Assembly (NCBI RefSeq): GCF_009762775.1
Contig: NZ_CP046401.1
Coordinates: 2,480,001-2,544,000, forward strand
Source: Maribellus comscasis
GTDB taxonomy: Bacteria; Bacteroidota; Bacteroidia; Bacteroidales; Prolixibacteraceae
Direction of reading: 5' to 3'
DNA: 64,000 nt
The stretch's first letter is position 1, and every line of letters begins with the position of its first letter. Positions 18,560 through 27,512 of this stretch are shown here, one piece after another. Below the pieces are notes generated by a model. It saw only the letters and a list, made by a program, of their open reading frames with translations, had not been told where the DNA came from and did not search any database. A program made the position numbers and the translations under genes.

Positions 18560-18882
18560 TCTTTGATTTCTAAAATGGTTATTGCTCCAATGGTATCCGT
18601 TTTAGCTGTGGCCAGTAACAAACCAAAATAGTCTTTTTCATCAATCTTTAAATGGCGGGTTTGTAACTGCCTGTTCACGCCTTCAGAAAGCATATTAAAG
18701 AAGAACGAGAACAAATATTCTGATTTATAAACTTGTTGACTTTTGGGCATGGTAAGGCTAATCGGCGGAAGCTCTCCGTTGGCAAACCAGTTGTCATCAT
18801 ATCGGAATTCATAATTGCTGGTTGAAAATTGGGTAAGTACCCCAACCAGCTCTCCATTTCTATATACATTCGCTTTTCGCAT
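18556..18882 (-). CDS. HipA N-terminal subdomain protein (HipS-like)
   Basis: A 108-residue stand-alone HipA N-subdomain-1 (ANVYRNGELVGVLTQ, NGELPPISLTMPKSQQVY, LFSFFFNMLSEGVNRQL). In the enterobacterial HipBST system the equivalent small protein HipS is the antitoxin that neutralises the HipT kinase. The gene order hipB-hipS-hipT, the 3-bp spacing after the HTH gene and the 4-bp overlap with the kinase match that system. Split HipA genes are also common in Bacteroidota, so the antitoxin role is inference. Confidence 0.82.
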   Translation of the reverse strand: MRKANVYRNGELVGVLTQFSTSNYEFRYDDNWFANGELPPISLTMPKSQQVYKSEYLFSFFFNMLSEGVNRQLQTRHLKIDEKDYFGLLLATAKTDTIGAITILEIKE

Positions 18883-18885
18883 CGG

Positions 18886-19098
18886 CTACAGTTTTGGTTG
18901 TTTTACTTCCAGTTTTAATTCCATCCCCAGGATATCCGCAATTTTATTCAATATCTCAACCGTTGGATTCGCCTGTCCCCGTTCAACTTTATACAATGTA
19001 TTTATGCTGATTTCTGCCATTTCAGCAAGGTCGGGCTGAGTAATCCGAAGTATCTTTCTTCTTTCCTTTATCTGCACTCCTATTTCTGAGACTGTCAT
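18886..19098 (-). CDS. HipB-like XRE family helix-turn-helix regulator
   Basis: A 70-residue protein, almost entirely a Cro/C1-type HTH (IKERRKILRITQPDLAEMAE then ISINTLYKVERGQANPT). It is first in the three-gene module and should repress its own promoter, probably helped by the HipA-like partners. Two similar near-palindromic sequences at 19152 and 19213 lie upstream and are good operator candidates. The C-terminal tail is short. Confidence 0.87.
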   Translation of the reverse strand: MTVSEIGVQIKERRKILRITQPDLAEMAEISINTLYKVERGQANPTVEILNKIADILGMELKLEVKQPKL

Positions 19099-19151
19099 TA
19101 TAATGTGATTTTGAGATAAAATTAATTGCTTTGGCAGATAAAAACAAGTAA

Positions 19152-19231
19152 AATCATACTATGCTGTGATATTTTGTAAAAAATCAAAATTGCTGTTGAT
19201 TTAGTGTTCCTGAATCATATTATACTGTGAT
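19152..19231. promoter_or_regulatory. Paired operator-like sites upstream of the hipB-like gene
   Basis: AATCATACTATGCTGTGAT (19152-19170) and AATCATATTATACTGTGAT (19213-19231) match at 17 of 19 positions. Each is an imperfect inverted repeat with AATCA/TGATT-type arms, and they are 61 bp apart. A third partial match (TATAATGTGATTTT) abuts the hipB start at about 19101-19114. Multiple spaced operators are the rule for HipB-type repressors. Confidence 0.6.
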
Positions 19232-19326
19232 TTTTATATATCAGGTTATTTCTAATATTGTAGTATGAGATTTTCGGGCGCAACCAAATATTTGGAAATA
19301 ACATCATATATTTTAAATCAATTACT

Positions 19327-19869
19327 ATGAAAACTATCAGAATTTTATCTGTATTTATCCTGTCATTTGTTTTATTCTCATGTAAAAAAAGTGAGTTGGA
19401 TATTGAAAATCCAGATGTGAGGTTGTTTGTTGAACAATTAAAAAATGGCACATATAATCAATTTGAACGAAATGAAAATGGTGAAAAAGTAGGTGCAATA
19501 ATGCCTGCTTTCAACTTAAAACAGGTATCACAACTAATTGATTATGCAGCTGACACTTCTTTTATTCCCGATTTAAGCTGTGTTCCAATCAATCCAATAT
19601 CTTCTCGCTTGATGTGGCCAATAAACAGGCCAGGGAAGGTATTTTTAGGAGAATATTTGTTATGGTGTGCCCAATATGCAATAGATGGTCATTTCCCGTC
19701 CTTAGACCCATTTCTGGTTAATATAAATGAAGAAGAAACAGGAAAAGGAATAACAGCCAAAGAAGTATTACTTGTCAGAGATTATTATGAAAATTGGTGG
19801 AATCTTTATAATGAAAATGTTTTAGAAGCCCCTCGCCCATTAGCAGAGACACCATATACCTGGTTTTAA
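19327..19869 (+). CDS. Small lipoprotein of unknown function
   Basis: A 180-residue protein with a clear lipoprotein signal (SFVLFSC, Cys19). The mature part reads NPDVRLFVEQLKNGTYNQFE, then MPAFNLKQVSQLIDYAAD and a Trp-rich end (YENWWNLY). It resembles a family of short Bacteroidota lipoproteins; DUF4943 is my best guess, but I am not sure of it. It lies in island block 2 between the HipBST-like module and the conjugation-gene remnant, transcribed away from the former. Confidence 0.7.
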   Translation: MKTIRILSVFILSFVLFSCKKSELDIENPDVRLFVEQLKNGTYNQFERNENGEKVGAIMPAFNLKQVSQLIDYAADTSFIPDLSCVPINPISSRLMWPINRPGKVFLGEYLLWCAQYAIDGHFPSLDPFLVNINEEETGKGITAKEVLLVRDYYENWWNLYNENVLEAPRPLAETPYTWF

Positions 19870-19979
19870 ATCTAACTATAACGCCACACCCATCCTATCA
19901 ACGCCAAACGCTGCCACCTGCCGCTGATTCAATAAAAACACTGATACATTAGCTTTTAAATCAATAAAAGAAATGTATC

Positions 19980-20149
19980 ATGGAACAAGAAATCAATGAA
20001 CAGGATGTATTACTGGTCAAAGAAAAAAAAGAGAGTAAATAAAAAACTGTTAAAGGTTTTGATGAAAACGGTAAACTGCAAACCGAACTTCCTAACCAGG
20101 CCAACGCTGCCAGTTTTTTAAAAATCGACAGGTTCGGTGACCCCCTGGG
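19980..20149 (+). pseudogene. 5' remnant of a DUF3945/DUF4099-type conjugative-element gene
   Basis: From the ATG at 19980 the frame reads MEQEINEQDVLLVKEKKESK, then a TAA (20040-20042). It resumes in frame as KTVKGFDENGKLQTELP and FLKIDRFGDPL before running into att copy C. The spacing of LLV..., GxxxxGKLQT and FLKIDxxGD matches the N-terminus of the DUF3945/DUF4099 proteins encoded beside topoisomerase genes in Bacteroidota integrative conjugative elements. The stop codon and the truncation at the repeat make it a dead remnant. Confidence 0.6.
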
Positions 20150-20289
20150 GAACCAGTACAAAAAGACAAAAGTTGTCAAACAATAAAACCATGTAAGTCA
20201 GATACTTGCACGGTTTTTTATTTTTTGGTGAATGCCATAAAAAGACCCCAAAATGCCACTTTTAGGCCCGTTTTACTTACAGAAAATTT
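20144..20289 (+). repeat. Direct repeat copy C of the att block (shorter, diverged)
   Basis: The copy starts CCTGGGGAACCAGTAC (one base changed from the tRNA end). It keeps the hairpin region with one stem mismatch and the TGCCACTTTTAGGCCCGTTTT segment, then has an internal deletion of about 10 bp and ends near AGAAAATTT. It lies at the junction between the conjugation-gene remnant and the pectin genes, so it marks the outer right end of the decayed island or the left end of a third, lost element. Confidence 0.75.
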
Positions 20290-20495
20290 AATAGGACAGT
20301 AGTGATAAAAATGATAATTTCATGGCCTGTCTTTTTTTGAAGTTCTTTGATTTTGTTTAGTTATTGATTTAATTTAAACTTAAAAACACCACATTCAAAA
20401 CAAAGAAAATCAGTTCTTATTGATTAAAATTAATGATATCATCAATTTAGGGTTATCAAAAAAGCAATTCAAATGATTTTAAAAATAGTTTTACC

Positions 20496-22187
20496 ATGAG
20501 AAAATCAGCGTTCGTAGCATTAATCGCTATTTCTATTTTATCAAACAGTTGCCAGGTAAATCAACCTGAAAAACCAGTCACCAATACAATAAAGTTTACA
20601 GGAATTGAATTTGAAATGCCGGAAATCAACAAGCCCATAATTCCTGAAAATGAAGTAACCATTGTTGATTTTGGCGCCAAAAGTGGCGGACAGTTTTTAA
20701 ATTCAGAAGCGTTTGAAAAAGCGATAGCTGCCGTGAGCGAAAAGGGCGGCGGGAAAGTTATCATTCCTGCCGGGATTTGGCTCACCGGTCCGATTATTTT
20801 GAAAAGCAATCTTGAACTCCATGCGGAAGCGGGTGCTTTAATCATTTTTTCAACCAATAAAGATTTGTACCCGGTAATTGAAACCAATTTTGAAGGACTG
20901 AATACATTTCGTTGCATGTCGCCAATTTATGGAAAGAATCTGGAGAATATCTCGTTTACAGGATCAGGCGTTTGGGATGGTTCGGGCGATGCCTGGCGCT
21001 ACGTTAAAAAAAGTAACCTCACCGAAAGTCAGTGGGAAAAGCTGGTTGCTTCCGGCGGAATTGTAAACAAAAGAGGAGACGGTTGGTATCCTTCGGAACA
21101 ATTCAGAAAAGGAATGCTGGGAAGCGGCGACCAGAATGTCCGTGACGATTTAAAAACAAAAGAAGATTTTGAGCAAATTCGCGATTATTTACGCCCGGTT
21201 ATGGTGAGCATTCAAAACAGCAAACGGGTAATGCTGGATGGACCGGTTTTTCAGAATTCACCCGCGTGGTGTTTACACCCCTTAATGGTTGAAGATTTAA
21301 TCGTAAAAAATGTAACGGTACGAAATCCCTGGTATTCGCAAAATGGCGATGGGATTGACATTGAGTCGTGCAAAAATGTTGTGGTTGAAAACTGCAATTT
21401 TGATGTTGGTGACGATGCCATTTGTATAAAATCGGGTAAAAACAAAGAAGGCAGAGACCGCGGCATTCCATGTGAAAATCTGGTGATAAAAAATAATGTT
21501 GTTTATCATGGGCACGGCGGAGTTACGGTAGGCAGTGAAATGTCGGGCGGAGTAAAAAACATGCATGTTTCAAACTGTACATTTATGGGAACCGACGTGG
21601 GGTTGCGTTTTAAAAGTACCCGCGGAAGAGGAGGTGTTGTTGAAAACATTTTTATTTCGGACGTGCGAATGACCAGCATTCCAACTTTTGCCATTTCTTT
21701 TAATTTATATTACGGAGGGAAATCGGTTTCAGAAATGATGGAAGCAGGAGGCCTGGAGAGTTCAGAGGAAATGATGCCGGTTACAGAAGAAACGCCACAA
21801 TTCAAAAACATCTCAATTTCAGACATTACTTTAAAAGGTGCTATGCAGGCGGTACTATTGCAGGGATTGCCCGAAATGAACATTGAAAATGTGGAACTAA
21901 AAAATTTGTTGCTGGAAGCCGACAAAGGTTTTTTGGTTGTTGACGCTGATAATGTTACCATCAAAAATGTGGAACTTAAAACAGAGGCGAACCAGGCTTT
22001 TCAGATTTTCAACAGTAAAAATGTTAGTTTGAGTGGAATCGATTTTGATTTCAATGCTGAAAACAACATTGTTGTGAACGGTAAAAAATCGGATAACATT
22101 AAACTTGTTTCAAAATCAGGCCAAAACCTTGAAGACTTCACCCAAACCGAAAATGAAGTAAAAGAAAATGCGGTAACTTTCAAATAG
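20496..22187 (+). CDS. GH28 family polygalacturonase-like glycoside hydrolase
   Basis: A 563-residue lipoprotein (signal ending SNSC at about residue 19). The pectate-lyase-type seam DFGAKSGGQFLNSEAFEKAI is followed by the GH28 catalytic set: NGDGIDIESC (N-x-D), VGDDAICIKSG (Asp pair), GHGGVTVGSE (His-Gly) and RFKSTRGRGG. It hydrolyses galacturonan or rhamnogalacturonan backbones in a right-handed beta-helix. It is the first gene of a four-gene plus-strand pectin cluster. Confidence 0.93.
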   Translation: MRKSAFVALIAISILSNSCQVNQPEKPVTNTIKFTGIEFEMPEINKPIIPENEVTIVDFGAKSGGQFLNSEAFEKAIAAVSEKGGGKVIIPAGIWLTGPIILKSNLELHAEAGALIIFSTNKDLYPVIETNFEGLNTFRCMSPIYGKNLENISFTGSGVWDGSGDAWRYVKKSNLTESQWEKLVASGGIVNKRGDGWYPSEQFRKGMLGSGDQNVRDDLKTKEDFEQIRDYLRPVMVSIQNSKRVMLDGPVFQNSPAWCLHPLMVEDLIVKNVTVRNPWYSQNGDGIDIESCKNVVVENCNFDVGDDAICIKSGKNKEGRDRGIPCENLVIKNNVVYHGHGGVTVGSEMSGGVKNMHVSNCTFMGTDVGLRFKSTRGRGGVVENIFISDVRMTSIPTFAISFNLYYGGKSVSEMMEAGGLESSEEMMPVTEETPQFKNISISDITLKGAMQAVLLQGLPEMNIENVELKNLLLEADKGFLVVDADNVTIKNVELKTEANQAFQIFNSKNVSLSGIDFDFNAENNIVVNGKKSDNIKLVSKSGQNLEDFTQTENEVKENAVTFK

Positions 22188-22195
22188 CTTTGAAT

Positions 22196-22963
22196 ATGAA
22201 AAGATTAGCTACAGCAGGCATATTATTTATTCTTTTAGTTAATGCCTGCAAAACTGAAAAAGCAGATATTTCAGTTTATTCAATTGGCGATTCAACCATG
22301 GCCAGTAAAAAAGCGGAAGTTTATCCGGAAACAGGTTGGTGCCAGGTAATCGGGCAGTTTTTTGATGAAACAGTTACAGTACATAATCACGCTGTTAACG
22401 GACGAAGTTCAAAAAGTTTTATCAATGAAGGAAGATGGCAGGTAGTGCTCGACAGTCTGCAAAAAGGCGATGTGGTTTTTATCCAATTCGGGCATAATGA
22501 CCAAAAAGATTACGATACTACGCGTTACACAACTCCGTTTGGAACTTATTCTGAAAACCTCACAGAATTTGTAAAAGAATCTCGCGAAAAAGGTGCAACG
22601 CCGGTACTTTTTACCTCCATCATCCGGAGAAAATTTGGTGAGAATGGAAAATTAACTGATACACACGGAGATTATCCGGTGGCCACAAGAAAAGTGGCCA
22701 ATGATTTGGATGTCCCTTTAATTGATCTTCAGAAAATTACTGAAAGATGGGTGAATAATCTTGGCGACGAAGCTTCAAAAAAGATGTTTCTTTGGACCAA
22801 GCCCAACGAACGATTTATGGAAGGAAGAAAAGATGACACTCATTTATCAGTTGAGGGCGCTACAAAGGTTGCACAACTTGCCATACAAGAGTTGAAAAAA
22901 GCAAACCTTAAAATTTCCGAAAGAGTATATTTTGAGGAAGACATAACAAAAGCACGTGAATAG
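22196..22963 (+). CDS. SGNH-fold rhamnogalacturonan acetylesterase-like lipoprotein
   Basis: 255 residues from the ATG at 22196, which starts 8 bp after the GH28 stop. Lipobox VNAC (Cys18). Block I is SIGDSTMA with nucleophile Ser33, block II VNGRSSKS, block III IQFGHNDQKD and block V DDTHLS with catalytic Asp and His, the CE12/RgaE-type arrangement. It removes acetyl groups from rhamnogalacturonan I, opening the backbone for the neighbouring GH28 and GH105 enzymes. Confidence 0.9.
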   Translation: MKRLATAGILFILLVNACKTEKADISVYSIGDSTMASKKAEVYPETGWCQVIGQFFDETVTVHNHAVNGRSSKSFINEGRWQVVLDSLQKGDVVFIQFGHNDQKDYDTTRYTTPFGTYSENLTEFVKESREKGATPVLFTSIIRRKFGENGKLTDTHGDYPVATRKVANDLDVPLIDLQKITERWVNNLGDEASKKMFLWTKPNERFMEGRKDDTHLSVEGATKVAQLAIQELKKANLKISERVYFEEDITKARE

Positions 22964-23186
22964 TTGGAATACAATGTTAAATTTAAGCAAATATAAAAAG
23001 TACGTTGGACGAAAATTCCGCGCGGGCCGGTGCAGGAATGCGGGAGAAGCATAAAAATTTGTTGATGTTCGGAAATGCCTTCCTTAAGTTTCGATTTTCT
23101 CATCAAGGCGAAAAATGAAACCCCGTTCGACAGAACAAAAGACAATTTCGTGTACACTGATTATTATTAATAAATTAAATATATAC

Positions 23187-24257
23187 ATGAAACGACGCAA
23201 TTTTATAAAAACAGCCACAACAAGTTTTTTGTCGGCACCATTAATTACAAACGGAATTATCGCAAATTTTCATAACGGTTCTCAAAAAGAATCTGAATTT
23301 GTAAAAAAATTAAAACCCATCGGAAGGATTTTGGAAGAAGAAGGATACTACGTTTGGTGTAATACTCCTGTTTATGGCAAAGACGGCAAAATTCATGTTT
23401 TTTATTCACGCTGGCTGGATAAATATGGAATGAGCGGCTGGATTAGTAAATGTGAAATTGCGCATGCTGTTGCAGACTCTCCGGAATCCGTATTTACGCA
23501 TGTTGAAACCATCCTGAAACCCAGGCCCGGATTTTTTGATGCAACGACCTGCCACAATCCGCATATTCAATTTCACGATGGAAAATACTATTTGTTTTAC
23601 ATGGGTAATTCAAACGGTCGGACCAACACAAAAAGAGTTGGATTAGCAATTGCAGACGATGTAAACGGGCCGTGGGAAAGAAAAGACACACCGCTGCTTG
23701 AAACAGGTGAACCCGGTGCGTGGGACGACCATTGCACAACAAATCCGGCATTATTAAAACATCCCAACGGACAGTTTTGGTTGTACTACAAATCGTGGAA
23801 CAACAAAGAATACGAAGAGGCCACTGGCGGAATCCGCGGAAATCGAAAATACGGCCTTGCCATTGCCGACAAAATTGAAGGGCCGTATATAAAATATGAC
23901 GGAAATCCGGTGATTGATTTTTCATATTTGGGCGATAATCAGCAACTCGAAGATGCTTATGTTTGGTTTGAAAACGACCTATTTAAATTGATTGCCCGCG
24001 ACATGGGATTTTATAATCATGAGTATGGTTTGCTTTTTAAATCGAAAGACGGGTTAAACTGGAATAAACCCGAAATTGCCTATTACGAAACCGGTCATTA
24101 TTTTGAACAACCTCCAAAACCAAAACATTTAAACAGATACGGAAGGTTGGAAAGGCCGCAGTTATTAATGAAAAACGGAAAACCCGAATACCTTTTTACA
24201 ACCTCGCAGGGAGGCAAATACAACACCGCCAGCGGTTACATTTTTAAAATTGAATAG
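23187..24257 (+). CDS. Five-bladed propeller glycosidase (GH43/GH117-like)
   Basis: 356 residues from the ATG at 23187 (MKRRNFIKTATTSFLSAPL), a Tat-like RRNFIK signal. An upstream in-frame start at 23115 would bury this signal. Propeller-type segments include VWCNTPVYGKDGKIHVFYSR, PHIQFHDGKYYLFYMGN, NPALLKHPNGQFWLYYKSW and LEDAYVWFENDLFKLIARD. These resemble the GH43/GH117/GH32 group, where acidic residues on successive blades act in catalysis. The bond cleaved is unknown; its place in a pectin set suggests side-chain arabinose, galactose or a related sugar. Confidence 0.75.
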   Translation: MKRRNFIKTATTSFLSAPLITNGIIANFHNGSQKESEFVKKLKPIGRILEEEGYYVWCNTPVYGKDGKIHVFYSRWLDKYGMSGWISKCEIAHAVADSPESVFTHVETILKPRPGFFDATTCHNPHIQFHDGKYYLFYMGNSNGRTNTKRVGLAIADDVNGPWERKDTPLLETGEPGAWDDHCTTNPALLKHPNGQFWLYYKSWNNKEYEEATGGIRGNRKYGLAIADKIEGPYIKYDGNPVIDFSYLGDNQQLEDAYVWFENDLFKLIARDMGFYNHEYGLLFKSKDGLNWNKPEIAYYETGHYFEQPPKPKHLNRYGRLERPQLLMKNGKPEYLFTTSQGGKYNTASGYIFKIE

Positions 24258-24336
24258 TAAAAATCGAATTGACGTAAAATCATACGAACAGAAAAATCTT
24301 GCTAATTTTAATGTTCTCAACAAAAAACGAACTTTT

Positions 24337-25509
24337 ATGAAAGCTTTTATTATTTCCCTGGCGTTTGTTTTTATTGTTCTGGCGCAAACGGCAAGTGGAC
24401 AGAATGTAAAAGACGCTCCGAAAACAGCCATTAAACTTGCCAATACGGTTATGGCGCGATATGATAGTTTAATCTGTTACAACAATAACAAACCCTCGTA
24501 CGGCTATGATTATGCTTTTTTAGGTTGGGCCATCGATAAACTGGGAAAATATGATCAAAAATATTCGGATTACATGCAGGCTTATATCGATTATTTTGTT
24601 GACGAAAATGGCGAAATAAAGGGATACCGCGTATCAGATTATAACATCGACCAAATTCGTCCGGGATTAAACATGCTGGAACTAGCTGAAAAAACAGATG
24701 GCGAAAAATACAAAATTGCCATTGAAACTTTGGTGGAGCAAATAAAAAATCAGCCACGAACAAATTCCGGTGGATTTTGGCATAAGAAGCGCTATCCATA
24801 TCAAATGTGGCTCGATGGACTTTATATGGCGTCGCCGTTTGTAGCAAGGTATGCGCGGGATTATGGGCAGCCTGATTTTTTTGATGAAGTGACATTTCAG
24901 ATTCAGGAAGTGTACCAACGAACACTGGACAAAGAAACAGGCCTGGTTTATCATGCGTGGGACGAGAGCCGTGAACAAAAATGGAGTAACCCGAAAACGG
25001 GACAATCAAAACATTTTTGGAGCCGGGCAACCGGTTGGTACATGATGGCGATGGTTGACGTACTCGATTATCTCCCTGAAAATCATCCGCAAAAAGATGG
25101 GGTTATCTCAATTTTGCAGAAATTAAGCGGCGCCCTTTTAAAAATTCAGGATGAAGAAACGGGTCTTTGGTACCAGGTATTGGATCAGGGAGGAAGAGAA
25201 GGAAATTACCTGGAAACATCGGGAAGTGCCATGATAATTTACGCTTTTGCCAAAGGGGCAAAAAAAGGTTACCTCGACAAGTCTTACCTCAAAATTGCCG
25301 ATTCCGCATTTGACAGTTTGATGAAAAACCTGGTTGTTACCGGAGACGACGGATTACCCGCTTTGACCAATGTTTGCGGAGCGTGTGGTTTAGGCGGAAA
25401 TCCATACCGGGCAGGCGATTACAACTACTATATTTCTGAAAAAAGGATTGATAATGACCAAAAAGGAATGGCACCGCTAATTTTAGCTGCCATTGTATTA
25501 AATAAATAA
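24337..25509 (+). CDS. GH105 family unsaturated rhamnogalacturonyl hydrolase-like protein
   Basis: 390 residues from the ATG at 24337, with a signal peptide ending ASGQN. The (alpha/alpha)6-barrel marks are YQMWLDGLYMASPFVARYA, DKETGLVYHAWDES, FWSRATGWYMMAMVDVLDYL and LETSGSAMIIYAFAKG. GH105 enzymes remove the unsaturated uronic acid from lyase products of rhamnogalacturonan in the periplasm. It completes a logical chain with the esterase, GH28 and the lyase-like protein at the right end of the window. Confidence 0.92.
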   Translation: MKAFIISLAFVFIVLAQTASGQNVKDAPKTAIKLANTVMARYDSLICYNNNKPSYGYDYAFLGWAIDKLGKYDQKYSDYMQAYIDYFVDENGEIKGYRVSDYNIDQIRPGLNMLELAEKTDGEKYKIAIETLVEQIKNQPRTNSGGFWHKKRYPYQMWLDGLYMASPFVARYARDYGQPDFFDEVTFQIQEVYQRTLDKETGLVYHAWDESREQKWSNPKTGQSKHFWSRATGWYMMAMVDVLDYLPENHPQKDGVISILQKLSGALLKIQDEETGLWYQVLDQGGREGNYLETSGSAMIIYAFAKGAKKGYLDKSYLKIADSAFDSLMKNLVVTGDDGLPALTNVCGACGLGGNPYRAGDYNYYISEKRIDNDQKGMAPLILAAIVLNK

Positions 25510-25523
25510 CATTACGGGATAAT

Positions 25524-27512
25524 CTAATCTAAAAATCGTATCCGGTTCTTTCCGGATATTTCAATCAAATCCTTTAAATCGTAATACTGTAAAACACCAT
25601 AAAGAACATTGGAATATACATTTCTCTGCATCGGATTTTTCAGAAATTCGGTATAACTTTTTATCGAACCTGTAATTTCTGTTTTTGATATTCTTTCGTC
25701 AAGAAAAGTGGCATGAACCGCAACAGGACCGTACGTTCCATTGGCCTTAATCTTAACTATTCTTCCTTTCAAAATCGATTCTGTATCAACAAAGTCTAAA
25801 ATAGTTTTTACATCAATTACTCTTTGCCCCACAATTGGTTTTCCAATGTGCTTACTAATCATAGCATTTCTATACTCACGGTTCCAATATTTTGTGTCGT
25901 TTAAACTCAAAGGATCTGAGGTTTCGCCGTATCCTCTTAAATCAGCAACAATCAATATTTCACCCTGATTTGCATAAGACTCCATTGTTCTTGCATCACT
26001 CAAAATTTCGTCTTTCCCACCTTCATTTAAAAAGATAGTAATCTGACTTTCAGGAGTAATATTTCCCGGAAGTACAAGTACACAAGGCAAAGGCATCTGT
26101 TCTGGTCTGATAATCTGATATTTTTGTATATCATAAGTTCTCATTTTAATTTCCCCTGTTTGTTCGGGAAATATTTCTTCCAATTCATTTCCTATACACA
26201 GAATTTCATTAACCTTTCCGGTTATCGTCTTTAAATCGTTTTTAAGGAACTCAATTCTTTGCTCCTCTGTAGTTTTGGCTTCATCTAAAAAATAATCCGG
26301 GACTGAAATATTATCTGCAATAGCTGAATTTACTTGTCCGGTGCCAGTGCATTGAAGGTCTTCTTCGGGAATATGAAATAACTCTGTTTCAACAACAGGC
26401 GTGTCATCATTCAACATCCATTTTTTAAACCATGTAACCAAAGCTTCCCGTTTGGGTTTGGGCATTCCATGTCCGTTTTCCACTGAAAACATACTTACTT
26501 TTTCCGGGCTACCTAACGCGGTATACCCTTTTTTTAACTCTTTAAAAGCTTGCGTTGCTCCCCAATAATCGACAAAATCGTATTTCCCGGACAGAATTAA
26601 AACCGGTTTGGGTCCCATCATCAGAACAAAGTCTGCTATTTCTAAATGTTCCTTCCCTTCGTAAGGAATATGCTGACAACCATCGGATGGACCATAAACT
26701 TCCAAAACTTTTTCTCTTTGAGTAAAATAACTGCAAACCGAGGCTACTTTGATTCGTTCATCGAGACCAATTAAATAGGATGTTTGTGTCCCTCCTCCCG
26801 AACTTCCGTATGCGCCGATATTGTTTTTGTCAATATCTTCCCGGCTTACCAGGTAATCAATTGCCCGGTGGTTATCCCAAAATTCCAGAGCTGCCAGACT
26901 TGTTCCCAATAAATTTGCACCCGCATTTAACAGAGTATGTTCGGTTGTTGCTCCCCGGGTTAGTGTATTGCTCTCGTCATCAATAAACTGAATACGTTCA
27001 CCCTGCCCGATTGGGTCTACTACCAAAACAGCAATTCCGTTTTGTGCAAAAAGTAAAGCCGAATTTGATGCCGGAATTTTTCCACCCAACCCGTGCCCAC
27101 AAAGTTGTAGTGCCGCCGGAAATGGTCCCTCCCCATCTGGAATATACAGGTTGGCTGTAACATAACGATGGGGCAAACTTTCAAATATAATTTTTTCAAT
27201 ACGAAAACCTTCATACGCAGAACTCCCTGTAAAACGGGCATTTAGATTGCCTTTTTCAGGAAGACCTCCCATTATTTTTTTATATCGCTGAATACAGTCA
27301 TCCCGATACGCAATCATTTTTTCTTTTGAAGCAAATGCTTTTTCAATTTCTATTTTTCTGTCAGCATACTGTTGATGAACATCGCGCAGCAAATAATTAT
27401 TGTATGCAGTGCTCATTCTCCAGGGAAGTGCATTATAACTGATTTGCGCATTCAATCCAAAATGAAATACAAAGAGGATACAAAGAATAGTTATTGGTTT
27501 AGTTTTTTTCAC
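25524..27512 (-). CDS. Large secreted alpha/beta-hydrolase esterase (acetyl-xylan-esterase-like)
   Basis: A 662-residue protein with a signal peptide (FVFHFGLNAQ). An alpha/beta-hydrolase domain has the oxyanion region LQLCGHGLGGK, the nucleophile elbow GAYGSSGGGTQTSYL and the late histidine segment VENGHGMPKP. A second domain of about 250 residues repeats hydrolase-like text (PCVLVLPGNIT, ADLRGYGETSD) without a convincing elbow. The family includes carbohydrate acetyl- and glucuronoyl-esterases. It is convergent with the pectin cluster and probably serves the same substrate. Confidence 0.75.
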   Translation of the reverse strand: MKKTKPITILCILFVFHFGLNAQISYNALPWRMSTAYNNYLLRDVHQQYADRKIEIEKAFASKEKMIAYRDDCIQRYKKIMGGLPEKGNLNARFTGSSAYEGFRIEKIIFESLPHRYVTANLYIPDGEGPFPAALQLCGHGLGGKIPASNSALLFAQNGIAVLVVDPIGQGERIQFIDDESNTLTRGATTEHTLLNAGANLLGTSLAALEFWDNHRAIDYLVSREDIDKNNIGAYGSSGGGTQTSYLIGLDERIKVASVCSYFTQREKVLEVYGPSDGCQHIPYEGKEHLEIADFVLMMGPKPVLILSGKYDFVDYWGATQAFKELKKGYTALGSPEKVSMFSVENGHGMPKPKREALVTWFKKWMLNDDTPVVETELFHIPEEDLQCTGTGQVNSAIADNISVPDYFLDEAKTTEEQRIEFLKNDLKTITGKVNEILCIGNELEEIFPEQTGEIKMRTYDIQKYQIIRPEQMPLPCVLVLPGNITPESQITIFLNEGGKDEILSDARTMESYANQGEILIVADLRGYGETSDPLSLNDTKYWNREYRNAMISKHIGKPIVGQRVIDVKTILDFVDTESILKGRIVKIKANGTYGPVAVHATFLDERISKTEITGSIKSYTEFLKNPMQRNVYSNVLYGVLQYYDLKDLIEISGKNRIRFLD

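Noticed and set aside
21199..21566. Several long minus-strand frames inside the GH28 gene
   Set aside because: They are shadows of a strongly coding plus-strand gene.
22964..23186. GC-rich patch between the esterase and propeller glycosidase genes as a possible RNA or gene relic
   Set aside because: It is short, with no conserved frame or fold that I could recognise.
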